A stretch of DNA of 64,000 nucleotides from Candidatus Planktophila sp. (lineage in GTDB: Bacteria > Actinomycetota > Actinomycetes > Nanopelagicales > Nanopelagicaceae): the NCBI GenBank assembly GCA_030681675.1, contig JAUXRP010000040.1:248001-312000 (forward strand). Direction: 5' to 3'. A program made the position numbers and the translations under genes. Below are positions 54,873-64,000 of this stretch, piece by piece. The first letter of the stretch is position 1. Each line of letters begins with the position of its first letter. The notes under the pieces are model-generated. The model was not told the DNA's origin, did no database searches, and saw nothing but the letters and a program-made list of their open reading frames with translations.

Positions 54873-55720
54873 CATGGAAGTCGATACCGGCTACGGGAAA
54901 TTGACTGAATTAGTTGGTCTTCAAGAAGACTAACTAGCGCCTTTTCAACCTGTGATTCATCGGGCCAGAGTTTCTTGATTGCGTTTTCTGTAAGTGAGTT
55001 ATTTTCACGGAGCGCCTGCACAATTGTGCCACGACATTTGCGGTCGGTGCCATGCCAACTTTGAGATCTACGAATCAGCTCTGTTTTTGGATAACCATTT
55101 ATTCGCCAATTACATAAGGAGATAACCGGGCAGGTCTCACACTGTGGACTCTTGGAAGTACATACTACCGCGCCGAGTTCCATGGTCGCCGCCGCCCAGA
55201 TGTGTGCATCTTTGATTGGAACTAGAGCATGGCGCTCTATTTTTTCCTTCGATGTTGGTGCGGGTGTCGGATGTTCATTGCCGTCAATAACGCGCGTTAG
55301 CAATCGGCGAATATTTATATCCATGACAAGTGTGCGTTTCTGAAAAGCAAAGCCAGAAATTGCCGCCGCAGTGTATTCACCAATACCTGGCAGTTGGCGA
55401 AGAGTTAATTCATCCTCTGGAACTTCATTGTTGAAATCCTCGGCAATAGTTTGTGCGGCGCTATGTAAGCGCAGTGCACGTCGCGGATAACCGAGTCGAC
55501 CCCAAGCGGTAATTATTTCTGCTGGCGTAGCCGCTGCTAAATCTTTTGGTGTGGGCCAGCGATCCATCCATTCAATCCATTTAGGTAATACTCGGTTGAC
55601 TGGTGTTTGTTGCAACATGTATTCGCTCACCATGACTCCCCACGGCGAAGTATTGCGCCACGGCAGATCTCTTATATTTTTCTTAAACCAATTAACTATC
55701 GGCTTTTCAAGCGGATTCAT
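54869..55720 (-). CDS. mutY: A/G-specific adenine DNA glycosylase
   Basis: Removes A mispaired with 8-oxoG. Catalytic Glu in SEYMLQQTPV, helix-hairpin-helix LPGIGEYTAAAI, catalytic Asp in VMDINIRRLL, and the 4Fe-4S cysteines in CTSKSPQCETCPVISLC. 283 residues: the C-terminal domain that reads 8-oxoG is short compared with the about 350-residue E. coli protein. The start overlaps radA by 4 bp. Confidence 0.93.
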   Translation of the reverse strand: MNPLEKPIVNWFKKNIRDLPWRNTSPWGVMVSEYMLQQTPVNRVLPKWIEWMDRWPTPKDLAAATPAEIITAWGRLGYPRRALRLHSAAQTIAEDFNNEVPEDELTLRQLPGIGEYTAAAISGFAFQKRTLVMDINIRRLLTRVIDGNEHPTPAPTSKEKIERHALVPIKDAHIWAAATMELGAVVCTSKSPQCETCPVISLCNWRINGYPKTELIRRSQSWHGTDRKCRGTIVQALRENNSLTENAIKKLWPDESQVEKALVSLLEDQLIQSISRSRYRLPC

Positions 55721-57084
55721 TCGCCAGTGATTTTTACCCGCGAGAGGGCTTGATCAAGGCGCGATACTTCAACTATCTCCATGCCATCGATCTTCACCTC
55801 TGATCCAGCAGGTACCAATGCGCGTTTAAAACCTAACCTGTAAGCCTCTTGCAATCGACGGTTAACTCCGCTGACTTTTCGAATTTCACCAGCCAAGCCG
55901 ACTTCACCGATTGCAACTAAATCAGATGGTAGAGCCAGACCTTTTGCCGCCGATGCAACGGCCAGAGCTAGCGCTAAATCTGCGGCGGGCTCGGACATTT
56001 TCATTCCGCCAACGGTTGCTGCATAGACATCACGCCCACCTATTCGCACACCGGCACGAAGTTCTAGAACCGCTAGCGTCATTGATGTACGGGCAGAATC
56101 AAGACCCGATACAACTCGGCGAGCGTTTCCGAAATCATTTTCACGACCTTGACTAACTAAAGCTTGAATTTCGGCAAGTAAAGGGCGCCTGCCTTCAAGC
56201 GTCACGGTTACGCACGTACCTGGAACAGGTTCGGCGTGGCGAGAAGTAAATAAACCTGTCGGATCTAATACGGATTCGATTCCGGCATCGCTTAAATCAA
56301 AGCATCCAACTTCATCGGATGCACCAAAACGATTTTTTATCGCACGAATTAAGCGCAGCCGCGAGTGGCGCTCGCCTTCGAACTGCAAGACAACATCAAC
56401 TATGTGTTCGAGCAAGCGAGGACCGGCAATTGATCCATCTTTTGTAACATGACCAACTAATAATAAAGTTATGTCGCGATCTTTACAGATTCGAATTAAG
56501 GCGCCAGCAACCTCGCGCACTTGTGTAACACCGCCAGGCGAACCATCGGCAGTTGCGCTACCAATAGTTTGTACAGAATCAATTATGACGAGCTGTGGTT
56601 TAACGGCATCGATATGTGCGATGACGGCACCTAAATCAGTCTCAGATGCCAAATACAAAAGAGGGTCGATGGCTTTGATTCGTTCGGCACGTAATCGAAC
56701 CTGAGAAGCCGACTCTTCACCACTTATGTAGAGGGCAGATAAACCTTTAGATGCTGTTTGAGCTGCAACTGAAAGTAGCAGTGTGGATTTACCAACGCCC
56801 GGTTCACCCGCCAATAAAATTGCCGCGCCTGGAACTAAACCGCCACCTAAAACTCGATCAAGTTCAGAGACTCCAGTGGGACGTGCATGTGCGGCAGATA
56901 GATCGACGTCTCCAATTGGCGTTGCCGTATGTGTTACACGGCCTGGCACAAGTGAGAGTTTCTTAGGTGCGGCAATCTCTTCGACACAGCCCCACGCTTG
57001 GCACTCTCCACAGCGCCCAACCCATTTTTGTGAACCCCAACCGCACTCAGTGCAGCGGAATGGATCCTTTTCGACTTTAGCCAT
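55717..57084 (-). CDS. radA: DNA repair protein RadA
   Basis: A RecA-like branch-migration helicase of recombination. The N-terminal zinc finger has Cys11, Cys14, Cys25 and Cys28. Walker A GEPGVGKST, the RadA-specific KNRFG motif in RAIKNRFG, and the C-terminal Lon-like domain with GEVGLAGEIRKVSGVNRR follow. 455 residues is usual. It is upstream of mutY in one operon; disA, which lies next to radA in Bacillus and mycobacteria, is not between them. Confidence 0.95.
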   Translation of the reverse strand: MAKVEKDPFRCTECGWGSQKWVGRCGECQAWGCVEEIAAPKKLSLVPGRVTHTATPIGDVDLSAAHARPTGVSELDRVLGGGLVPGAAILLAGEPGVGKSTLLLSVAAQTASKGLSALYISGEESASQVRLRAERIKAIDPLLYLASETDLGAVIAHIDAVKPQLVIIDSVQTIGSATADGSPGGVTQVREVAGALIRICKDRDITLLLVGHVTKDGSIAGPRLLEHIVDVVLQFEGERHSRLRLIRAIKNRFGASDEVGCFDLSDAGIESVLDPTGLFTSRHAEPVPGTCVTVTLEGRRPLLAEIQALVSQGRENDFGNARRVVSGLDSARTSMTLAVLELRAGVRIGGRDVYAATVGGMKMSEPAADLALALAVASAAKGLALPSDLVAIGEVGLAGEIRKVSGVNRRLQEAYRLGFKRALVPAGSEVKIDGMEIVEVSRLDQALSRVKITGE

Positions 57085-57110
57085 GGGAAGAGCCTAGAAC
57101 TAAGGGCTGA

Positions 57111-57923
57111 CTATTTCTTGGCTGCGGCAAGTGTTGCTGGATGTTGAATTACGAAGAGTGGGAGCGAGCGCGACTGGGCCTCGCGGATTCCCGCCATACG
57201 AATATCGCACAGGCGTGCGAGTTCGGCGTAAGGGAGTTCACCCATTAGCTTTTGAAGTTCGAATTTATTTGAGATGTATACCGGCTCGGTACCGACATGC
57301 GCATCCGTATTGCTCGTGCAGTACCAATCAAAATCATCTCCACCATCTCCCCATGCAAGACGCTCATACTCACCAATTACAGTAATCGAATATTCGCGCT
57401 CGCCAACTTCCCGAGTCTCAAAACTACGACGAAGTGGTAACTGCCAGCAAACATCAGGCTTTGTATCTACGAAATGCTTATTCTCTTTAATTGCTAAGTG
57501 GTGAAGAACACAACCAAATGATCCTGTGTATCCTTCGGCTTCATAACCTTTACGATTCAAAAATATACATCCATCTTCAACGCGGCGAGTTTTACGATCG
57601 CCATCCTCATCCTTTTCGGAGATGCGAAGTTTGGCACCTAACTTCTTAGGTCGAGCCTCTGAATAAAATTGCCACATCTCTGGGGTTAAATATGCCGCGG
57701 CTTTATCAGTGCGTGCCTCATCATCTTCATCGGTGTACATCGCACCTTCCGTACAACAACCTGCATTAGGTTGGCTCTTAAAAACTCCTTGGCAACCATC
57801 ACCATAAATGCAGGTCCAATAAGAGGTTAACCAAGTGAGGTCGCACTTAAAAATTTCCTCTGGGTTGGTTGGATCTGAGAACTCAACCCAATCACGTGCA
57901 AAACCTGGCTTTACTTCGGACAT
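57111..57923 (-). CDS. Conserved Cys-rich protein, YkgJ/DUF3109-like
   Basis: 270 residues with no signal peptide. Cysteines are at 27, 38, 44, 56, 57, 119, 138 and 159; the later ones lie in DGCIFLNRKG, SFGCVLHHLA and DVCWQLPLRR, a layout like that of zinc/iron-chelating YkgJ-type proteins. Residues 61-120 are strongly charged. It lies 26 bp upstream of radA on the same strand and probably shares its transcript. I recognise it only as resembling a Cys-cluster family; metal binding is inferred. Confidence 0.6.
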   Translation of the reverse strand: MSEVKPGFARDWVEFSDPTNPEEIFKCDLTWLTSYWTCIYGDGCQGVFKSQPNAGCCTEGAMYTDEDDEARTDKAAAYLTPEMWQFYSEARPKKLGAKLRISEKDEDGDRKTRRVEDGCIFLNRKGYEAEGYTGSFGCVLHHLAIKENKHFVDTKPDVCWQLPLRRSFETREVGEREYSITVIGEYERLAWGDGGDDFDWYCTSNTDAHVGTEPVYISNKFELQKLMGELPYAELARLCDIRMAGIREAQSRSLPLFVIQHPATLAAAKK

Positions 57924-57962
57924 AGTCGCAGAGCCTACACGCTTAACAGGTAGGCTTGCACA

Positions 57963-58769
57963 ATGACGAAGTCGAAATCAGTTGGTGTTATCGGCGCTGG
58001 AGTAATGGGCGAAGCGATTATTGCTGCGCTGATTTCATATGGGGTATCACCGAAGAATATAACTATCTCTGAAAAACGAAAAGATCGAAGCGATGAACTC
58101 AGTAACCGATACGGGATTAATGTCGCAGAGATCGACGACAACGTTTCAACTGCGCAAGTGTTGCTTCTTGTTGTAAAGCCTCAGGATATTACTGGCGTAT
58201 TAGAAGATATAAAAGCAGATTTTCTCCCAGAGTGCCTCTTTATCTCCTTCGTCGCAGGGAAGAAAATTAGTTATCTCGCTGATCTCATCGGGACTGGCGC
58301 TAACCCAGTCATTCGCGTTATGCCAAATACTCCGACTTTGGTCGGAGCCGGCATGTCAGCGATTTCATGTTGCGAGCTTGTCACTACAGAACAACGTGAA
58401 TTTGTTCTTGGCTTTTTAGGCGCAGTCGGTAAAGTAATAGAAGTTGATGAAGAACTACAAGATGCCGTAACTGCGACAAGCGGATCTGGGCCGGCCTATT
58501 TTTTCAGATTCGTGGAGGCCATGGTGGAGGGTGCTAAAGAGCTCGGCCTATCGCATGAAATTGCGACAGAGTTGACAGTACAGACCATGCTTGGCGCCGC
58601 TAAATTATTGGAAATTTCTGGAAAATCAGCTTCTACTTTGCGTGAAAATGTCACAAGTCCAAATGGGACAACTGCTGCAGCATTGGCATCTTTTGACACT
58701 GATCAGATATCGACGATGGTTGCCAGAGCAATGAAAGCCGCGCACAATCGCTCGCAGGAACTAGCGTGA
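57963..58769 (+). CDS. proC: Pyrroline-5-carboxylate reductase
   Basis: Last step of proline synthesis: reduces pyrroline-5-carboxylate with NAD(P)H. The dinucleotide site GVIGAGVMGEAI is at residues 8-19, VKPQDI near 72, RVMPNTPTLVGAGMSAIS near 120 and the C-terminal dimer block ATSGSGPAYFFRFVEAM with VTSPNGTTAAAL. 268 residues is normal. It is divergent from the Cys-rich gene (39-bp gap) and overlaps the next gene by 4 bp. Confidence 0.94.
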   Translation: MTKSKSVGVIGAGVMGEAIIAALISYGVSPKNITISEKRKDRSDELSNRYGINVAEIDDNVSTAQVLLLVVKPQDITGVLEDIKADFLPECLFISFVAGKKISYLADLIGTGANPVIRVMPNTPTLVGAGMSAISCCELVTTEQREFVLGFLGAVGKVIEVDEELQDAVTATSGSGPAYFFRFVEAMVEGAKELGLSHEIATELTVQTMLGAAKLLEISGKSASTLRENVTSPNGTTAAALASFDTDQISTMVARAMKAAHNRSQELA

Positions 58770-59953
58770 AGCGATTTTTGTCTTTAGTATTAATCTCAAC
58801 GTTTTTAGTAATTTCGCCGGCACAATCGGCTCCGAATAAGATTGCCGTTAAACCTTTGAAGTTACTTGCCTCAATAAGTTATAGCGAAGGAACCGCGGGA
58901 TTCTTGATAGCGGGATCGTCGATAATTCTGTACGGGACATCAGGTGAAAATTCATTCGCTCGTGCTATTGACGTTACAGGTCAAACATTGTGGAGTATCG
59001 AACTTGATCTAAATTCACCTTCTATTGCGACTTCAGGAGTAATAGATAGTGAAGGAAACATTTGGATTGCAGGTGCAACATCTCTTTTTCGTTCAACTCC
59101 AGCGCCATTGCCTTCTCCTGCACTCAACCCAGATAGTGTCACTGTAACTTCAGAGGTATTTCACCCTGATTTAAACGCTTTAGCTCTCTGGAAGATTCCA
59201 GCTGGATCAACGGAACCAATTCTCTTTACATCCCAACAAAGTTCGCCGGTACTCATTACAGCAATCGCGGTAGACAAGAACGGGATTTCTCTCGCTGGAA
59301 TCGCTCGAGCATCAAAGGGAAGCGCGGGTTTTGTAGTCTCTGTTAGTTTGTTAGGAGAGTACGGGGTGCCAGTTTTTATCGGTAAAACATCAACTACCCT
59401 TGATTCTGTCGTTCGGAATGTCGATGGCAGTACAACGCTCACAGGTGCCAGTGGTGAAACTATCGGTGGCAAAAAACTAGCTGGAACGGTTGATGGTTTA
59501 ATCGTAAAGTTATCTACAACAAATAAGATTCTCACCGTTATTCGCAGCTCTGCTATTAAGGCTAAGCGAAACTGGAGTAGCGCTACACCAACATTTCTAC
59601 TTGGTGGCCAAGTTGTTACTGGTAAGAAGATTGAGAGTGCGGTGACTAAGTTTACGAAGAGCTATGTTCCCTCTTGGACATATAGATTTCGCTCTACTGG
59701 TCCAGTATTTACTCAAGGTTCGATTTATGCCCTATTCGCATCCTCTGGAGCTATTCCACAGTTAAGGAAGTGGGCGCCGAAAGTACCTCAACCGATACTT
59801 CTAAAATTCGATTCCAAGGGCACAATTATTGCGGCATCATACGCACCCTCGGATCAGAAGGAAATTATTGCAATAACGAACTCTAAAACGTTGGGGATTT
59901 TATGTCTGACACAGAATGCTCAGGCAATCTCTATTTTTAGCGTTGGTAATTAA
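58766..59953 (+). CDS. Secreted protein of unknown function, propeller-like
   Basis: 395 residues. Signal peptide at 1-21 (ISPAQSAP). The rest is beta-rich with repeated strand-turn units such as NIWIAGATSL, GFVVSVSLLG, GLIVKLSTTNKI and LLGGQVVTGKK, which suggests a propeller or SBBP-like fold. No catalytic motif is visible. The GTG start overlaps the proC stop, so it is translationally coupled to a metabolic gene without an obvious link. It ends convergently, overlapping the metalloprotease-like gene by 4 bp. Confidence 0.6.
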   Translation: MKRFLSLVLISTFLVISPAQSAPNKIAVKPLKLLASISYSEGTAGFLIAGSSIILYGTSGENSFARAIDVTGQTLWSIELDLNSPSIATSGVIDSEGNIWIAGATSLFRSTPAPLPSPALNPDSVTVTSEVFHPDLNALALWKIPAGSTEPILFTSQQSSPVLITAIAVDKNGISLAGIARASKGSAGFVVSVSLLGEYGVPVFIGKTSTTLDSVVRNVDGSTTLTGASGETIGGKKLAGTVDGLIVKLSTTNKILTVIRSSAIKAKRNWSSATPTFLLGGQVVTGKKIESAVTKFTKSYVPSWTYRFRSTGPVFTQGSIYALFASSGAIPQLRKWAPKVPQPILLKFDSKGTIIAASYAPSDQKEIIAITNSKTLGILCLTQNAQAISIFSVGN

Positions 59954-62346
59954 GGTTTGAGCAGGGCTAATTTATTACTAACCGTGGCAAGTAAATATTT
60001 AACCTTATTAACATTGACCCAGGCGCTTTGTGTAGGTTCAGCCTCTTGGTGGCTGCGAACTAATCGAATTGCAGATTGGCCAGCAGTTTTCTTACTTGTA
60101 TCCAGAGCGCATAAACGATCCTGGCAGTTAAAGACAATAGTCTTTCCATTAATAGATAAGTAAGCACTTGGTGCGCCGAAATTTTCAGTAGTCATTCCCG
60201 AGATTATTAAGGGTGCACTTAGCATGGCCCAACGAATTTGATTGGGTTTTGGAAAAGAGGCAGTAGATGTTGCAAGCCAAGCTGCCATGACGTCACCATT
60301 TACTTTGGCTAAAGCTACGTCATAACCAAAAACTGATGCCTCATCCGTGGATACATCAAGAGTCTGGTAACTCCATGCCGTGGCATCACTTCCAAACCGC
60401 GTTGCGACTCTTACAGCGCCTGCTGAGATTTCATTCTTTTGGTTAACACTGACTACTGAATCGTAGATAAGAAAAACCTTGGCATCAGCAAACAGGGTCT
60501 GCAAATGAAAGCCCACATCGCCTGTGGATCGTCCATCAGTTGTACGATCCCCATCTACTAACTCATAAACCCAAGGAGAGTTCTTTTCCTTTACCGCCCC
60601 CAAGAGAATACCTTGGCTCTCGTCGCGATAAAAGACTTGGACACCGTTCGCTGTTGCTACGCAAGCGTTCGAGATACTCACATCACTTGAAGTTCGGACG
60701 CGAACTGGATCTTCATAGTTATTGACCTGTGGACCATCACCGTCGACTATTTCGAAAGTAAAACTCTTGCCATTAAAGACTGCATAACGGAGATCTTTAT
60801 CAGTTGCATCGCTGTAGAAAATATGAAGAGTCTGCTTGGTTCCACTGCCGTTAACGCACAGCGAAAGGCTACTATTTATTGAGTTTGATGTGCGACCACC
60901 TGTGCCACCTGCGCCATCGACAGTTGTCTTTTTCCAAATCTTGCCATTAAAGGTTGCAAGTTTTAAGTCGCCGTTCTTTGAATCGGTATACGCTATTGCG
61001 GGCTTACCGTTGAAAGTTGTGCTTACAACTGATTTCCCATCGGCTCTACCATCTAAGACAGTGCTCTTCCAACCAGCTTGCGGGATTACAGCCTTCGTGA
61101 TTGCCGGCTCGGATAGCCCTAAAACGTTTTTAGCAACAACACTAAATGTGTAAGAAGTTCCGTTCTTTAATCCAGATACTACGACAGGACTTGAGACTGC
61201 CTTTTTTTCAAATCCAGTCTTTAAGTTTTTAATGATGTACTCACTTATATGCGCAGTTCGCAGATTTACGGGTGGGTCAAAAGATATGAGTGCTGCAGTA
61301 TCGGCGGTAAAGGCTTGAACATTACGGGGTGATTGAGGCATATCAGTGGCCATACCTGCAGGTGGCTTCGTTCGCATATCTTCCAGCATCGCAAGAAGCA
61401 GTGGACCTGGCTCCTTGAAGATTTCTCCAGGTTCTAGATTTGGTGTCATTACCGAGTCCAGTCCAGAATTTGAAAATGTCGCTTCATCTAAATGACTTAT
61501 AGAAGATCCAAATTCGTAACGAGATGGGGTGTACAACTTTGGCTTAACCCCGCCATTAGCTTTTATTGCATTTTCACCTGACCACACCAGGGAGGAAGTG
61601 AGTGCAACCGCTAGCTCCTGTGATGGTGTTGGCAAATCCGCTAAACGAAGATTATTAGGCGTTTGAGCATATGCATCGAATGGAGTTGGTTGGTCAAGAC
61701 TAGCGACTCCGAAGTTAGCGTCGTAGGCGTCATTAGATAAAAAGCCAAGACCATGCGCAATTTCATGTAAGAAAACCGACACTAGATCGTATTCCTGCGT
61801 AGTTGGCAAGCCATCTCCGCGAGTATTCCAACCAGCATTTGAATTAACTTGAATATCAATATCGGAGTTAGCTCTATCTAAATCCTTACCCGAAAGGGCA
61901 TTCGCTAAAGCTGATGCGTACCAGAGCGATGGATCTGGTGCTCCGGCAAAAGATGAAAAGAAACTAACTGGACGTGCACTTCCGAGAATCCCCCACGAAC
62001 TAGAACGTCCCCATGAAGCATCCACGCTAATGGGAACTGTTGAAGCGAAATTCGTTGACCAAATATCGACAGCGGCCTGAACTTCTTTTTTAGCCCACTC
62101 GGGAAAATTATTATATGTAACGTTGAAACTCGATTTAGCCGTACCAACAGCGAATTTTTCGCGGGGAGAAGCGGAAGTAACTGGGCTTTTTCCTGCATAA
62201 ATATGGCCCCACTGAACTCCAGGAACTTTTAGGAAGAGGGCTTCGGCGGCGGGTGCATTCAGAAGCGACCCAGCGAGTGCAGTAATTACGACCGCTACCC
62301 GTATCTTCCTAAAGTTGAACGCCCGCATAAGCGCAAACACTACCAA
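59950..62346 (-). CDS. Secreted metalloprotease-like protein with fibronectin III domain
   Basis: 798 residues. Signal peptide about 12-36 (APAAEA). The zinc motif HEIAHGLGF is at 194-202; in the long form HExxHxxGxxH the third His would fall at 204, where Ser is found, so another ligand must serve or the enzyme is unusual. A fibronectin III module (about 338-425) is followed by a propeller-like C-terminal half (430-798) with repeated DGRADGKS and VDGDGPQV-type turns. It probably hydrolyses protein outside the cell or binds cell surfaces. The start could also be ATG 62328. Confidence 0.68.
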   Translation of the reverse strand: MVVFALMRAFNFRKIRVAVVITALAGSLLNAPAAEALFLKVPGVQWGHIYAGKSPVTSASPREKFAVGTAKSSFNVTYNNFPEWAKKEVQAAVDIWSTNFASTVPISVDASWGRSSSWGILGSARPVSFFSSFAGAPDPSLWYASALANALSGKDLDRANSDIDIQVNSNAGWNTRGDGLPTTQEYDLVSVFLHEIAHGLGFLSNDAYDANFGVASLDQPTPFDAYAQTPNNLRLADLPTPSQELAVALTSSLVWSGENAIKANGGVKPKLYTPSRYEFGSSISHLDEATFSNSGLDSVMTPNLEPGEIFKEPGPLLLAMLEDMRTKPPAGMATDMPQSPRNVQAFTADTAALISFDPPVNLRTAHISEYIIKNLKTGFEKKAVSSPVVVSGLKNGTSYTFSVVAKNVLGLSEPAITKAVIPQAGWKSTVLDGRADGKSVVSTTFNGKPAIAYTDSKNGDLKLATFNGKIWKKTTVDGAGGTGGRTSNSINSSLSLCVNGSGTKQTLHIFYSDATDKDLRYAVFNGKSFTFEIVDGDGPQVNNYEDPVRVRTSSDVSISNACVATANGVQVFYRDESQGILLGAVKEKNSPWVYELVDGDRTTDGRSTGDVGFHLQTLFADAKVFLIYDSVVSVNQKNEISAGAVRVATRFGSDATAWSYQTLDVSTDEASVFGYDVALAKVNGDVMAAWLATSTASFPKPNQIRWAMLSAPLIISGMTTENFGAPSAYLSINGKTIVFNCQDRLCALDTSKKTAGQSAIRLVRSHQEAEPTQSAWVNVNKVKYLLATVSNKLALLKP

Positions 62347-62363
62347 GATGAGATGATTTCACC

Positions 62364-62666
62364 ATGGTCAATAGCGGCGGTAGTGAATTCTCTAAGCAAA
62401 TTGACAGGGTTGCTGCTTGCAGAATCACCGTCTTTACCCGCCATGGTTGTCATTTATGTCAAGTCGCTATAGATCTTTTGGAATCAATGCGCACTGAATT
62501 GGATTTTACAATTGAGAAGATTTACATCGAAGGCGATGAAAAACTTGAGAGACTCTATGGAGAGCAGATTCCAGTAATTCATATCAATGGAGAGCACCAT
62601 GGGTTTTTCAAAGTTGATCCAGAACGCTTCAGATCTTCCCTTGAAAAACATCGTCGGCGTCAATAA
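62364..62666 (+). CDS. Glutaredoxin-like thiol-disulfide protein
   Basis: 100 residues. The redox motif is C29-H-L-C32 in FTRHGCHLCQVAIDLL, with the cis-Pro loop QIPVIHINGE further on; this fits glutaredoxin-like (DUF836) proteins. The first 18 residues are poorly typical, so the real start may be downstream. It is divergent from the metalloprotease gene (17 bp), and its 3' end overlaps the helicase gene by 38 bp. Confidence 0.78.
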   Translation: MVNSGGSEFSKQIDRVAACRITVFTRHGCHLCQVAIDLLESMRTELDFTIEKIYIEGDEKLERLYGEQIPVIHINGEHHGFFKVDPERFRSSLEKHRRRQ

Positions 62667-64000
62667 TTTTGTAGGAATATCCCTGCTCGGCTAAGAAGCG
62701 CTGACGGTTTTGTGCGAAGTCTTGATCAATAGTGTCTCGAGATATTACTGAGTAAAACTTAGCGCTTCGGCCATCAGATTTTGGTCGAAGAATTCGTCCC
62801 AAACGTTGTGCCTCTTCTTGTCGGCTACCAAATGCACCTGAAACTTGAATCGCAATCGTCGCATCGGGCAAGTCAATTGAAAAGTTCGCAACTTTTGATA
62901 CAACTAAACATGTTATTTCTCCAGATCTAAACTTATTAAAGAGAATTTCACGCTCTTTTATTGGAGTGTCGCCCTTTATGAGCGGAACACCGAGGGTTTC
63001 AGAGAGTTCATCCAGTTGATCGATGTACTGTCCGATTACCAAGATCTGCTCACCGGCATGTTTTTCAACTAATGCCTCTGCGACGTTTCTTTTTGTAAGA
63101 GTCGTCGCACATGTGCGATATCGATTCTCGGGTTCGGCCGTTGCATACGAAAGCCTTTCTTCTTCCGTTAAGTTGACACGGACTTCTATACACTCAGCCG
63201 GAGCAATGTAACCTTGAGATTCAATCTCTTTCCAAGGAACGTCATATCGCTTAGGACCAATGAGAGAGAAAACTTCACCCTCCATACCATCTTCGCGCAC
63301 AAGTGTTGCTGTTAAACCTAAGCGGCGACGAGATTGGATGTCAGCTGTGAATCGAAAGATAGGCGCAGGCAGTAAATGAACTTCATCATAAATAATCAGA
63401 CCCCAGTCATGAGTGTCAAAGAGATCCAGGTGCGCATAAACGCCATTCTTCTTTTTAGTCATAACTTGGTATGTTGCAATAGTTACGGGACGTATCTCTT
63501 TCTTCGCTCCTGAGTATTCACCAATCTCATCTTCATTAAGCGTTGTGCGATGTAAGAGTTCCTCTCGCCACTGACGAGCTGCAATTGTATTTGTAACTAA
63601 AATTAAGGTCGTAGCCTTTGCGTGAGCCATGGCGGCAGCACCGACTATCGTTTTTCCAGCGCCACATGGGAGAACTACAACTCCAGAACCTCCATGCCAA
63701 AACCCTTCCGCGGCTAGCTCTTGATAGGGACGTATCTTCCAATCCTTTTGAACTAACTCAATTGGGTGAGCCTGTCCATCCACATACCCCGCGAAATCCT
63801 CAGCGGGCCAGCCTAAGCGAAGTAACGCTTGCTTAATCGCTCCACGTTGACTGGGCAGGACTGCGATGGTTTCAGCATCAATTCGTGCACCAAGGAGCGG
63901 GGCAATCTTTCGTGCGCGAATAACCTCTTCTAGCACGGCAGTATCGGTCGTGACAAGAATCAATCCATAAACGGGATCGGCTTCTAATCGCAATCGACCA
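62629..64000 (-). CDS. XPB/Ssl2-type DNA helicase (5' end outside the window)
   Basis: The open frame continues past the window edge: codons before the TTG at 63993 read GR, as in the YGRL block of complete homologues, so about 85-100 residues are missing. Superfamily 2 motifs: LPCGAGKT (Walker A), LVTNTIAARQW, YDEVHLLPA (DEVH box), GLTATLVREDG (with the RED motif of XPB), and QRLGRILRPK (motif VI). Bacterial XPB unwinds DNA 3' to 5' and may act in repair. The standard ending is present. Confidence 0.9.
   Translation of the reverse strand, partial: GRLRLEADPVYGLILVTTDTAVLEEVIRARKIAPLLGARIDAETIAVLPSQRGAIKQALLRLGWPAEDFAGYVDGQAHPIELVQKDWKIRPYQELAAEGFWHGGSGVVVLPCGAGKTIVGAAAMAHAKATTLILVTNTIAARQWREELLHRTTLNEDEIGEYSGAKKEIRPVTIATYQVMTKKKNGVYAHLDLFDTHDWGLIIYDEVHLLPAPIFRFTADIQSRRRLGLTATLVREDGMEGEVFSLIGPKRYDVPWKEIESQGYIAPAECIEVRVNLTEEERLSYATAEPENRYRTCATTLTKRNVAEALVEKHAGEQILVIGQYIDQLDELSETLGVPLIKGDTPIKEREILFNKFRSGEITCLVVSKVANFSIDLPDATIAIQVSGAFGSRQEEAQRLGRILRPKSDGRSAKFYSVISRDTIDQDFAQNRQRFLAEQGYSYKIIDADDVFQGKI

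Noticed and set aside
1-64000. CRISPR arrays, insertion sequences, prophage genes, rRNA
   Set aside because: No spaced repeats, transposase, integrase, capsid or rRNA sequence was recognised on either strand.

Overview
This window is chromosomal DNA of a moderately low-GC actinobacterium with very tight gene packing: many 1-4 bp start/stop overlaps, short spacers and no gap above about 250 bp. The order S13 carboxypeptidase, tilS, hpt, ftsH, folE, folP, folB, folK, panC, coaX, lysS, clpC, then mutY and radA, is the housekeeping order known from mycobacteria and streptomycetes. AT-rich codon use, compactness and the lack of lsr2, panD and disA at their usual places suggest a streamlined freshwater lineage such as Nanopelagicales (acI). 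That placement is an inference; no rRNA is present to test it.

Layout. 1-7.1 kb: end of an S13 D-Ala-D-Ala carboxypeptidase gene, a secreted beta-propeller, an acidic-tailed membrane protein, ctaB, metZ, an ABC-2 exporter and a secreted NlpC/P60 hydrolase. 7.1-19.1 kb: the tilS-to-clpC core. 19.1-54.9 kb: about 36 kb of accessory genes between clpC and mutY-radA, which lie much closer together in relatives. 54.9-64 kb: mutY, radA, a Cys-rich protein, proC, two secreted proteins, a glutaredoxin-like protein and an XPB-type helicase cut by the window end.

The accessory block has two halves. The first (19.3-43.1 kb) looks like import and catabolism of an organic acid, cyclic amide or heteroaromatic compound. 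It holds two paralogous methyltransferase plus small-partner gene pairs, a maleate-isomerase-like protein, a flavin monooxygenase, two aldehyde dehydrogenases, a dipeptide-type ABC importer, a bicupin, two amidohydrolases, a GlcG/HbpS protein, a CitE-like lyase, an MmgE/PrpD protein, a cyclase-type hydrolase, a class III CoA-transferase and an IclR regulator. The substrate cannot be read from sequence. The repeated methyltransferase/partner pair is the best candidate here for an undescribed system.

The second half (43.8-54.9 kb) is a readable muropeptide-recycling locus: murQ, an RpiR/MurR regulator, a second peptide-type ABC importer, anmK, a dipeptide epimerase and a serine hydrolase. Together they could import anhydro-muropeptides, split sugar from peptide, turn anhydro-MurNAc into GlcNAc-6-phosphate and epimerise L-Ala-D-Glu. 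No tRNA, rRNA, CRISPR array, transposase or integrase was recognised.
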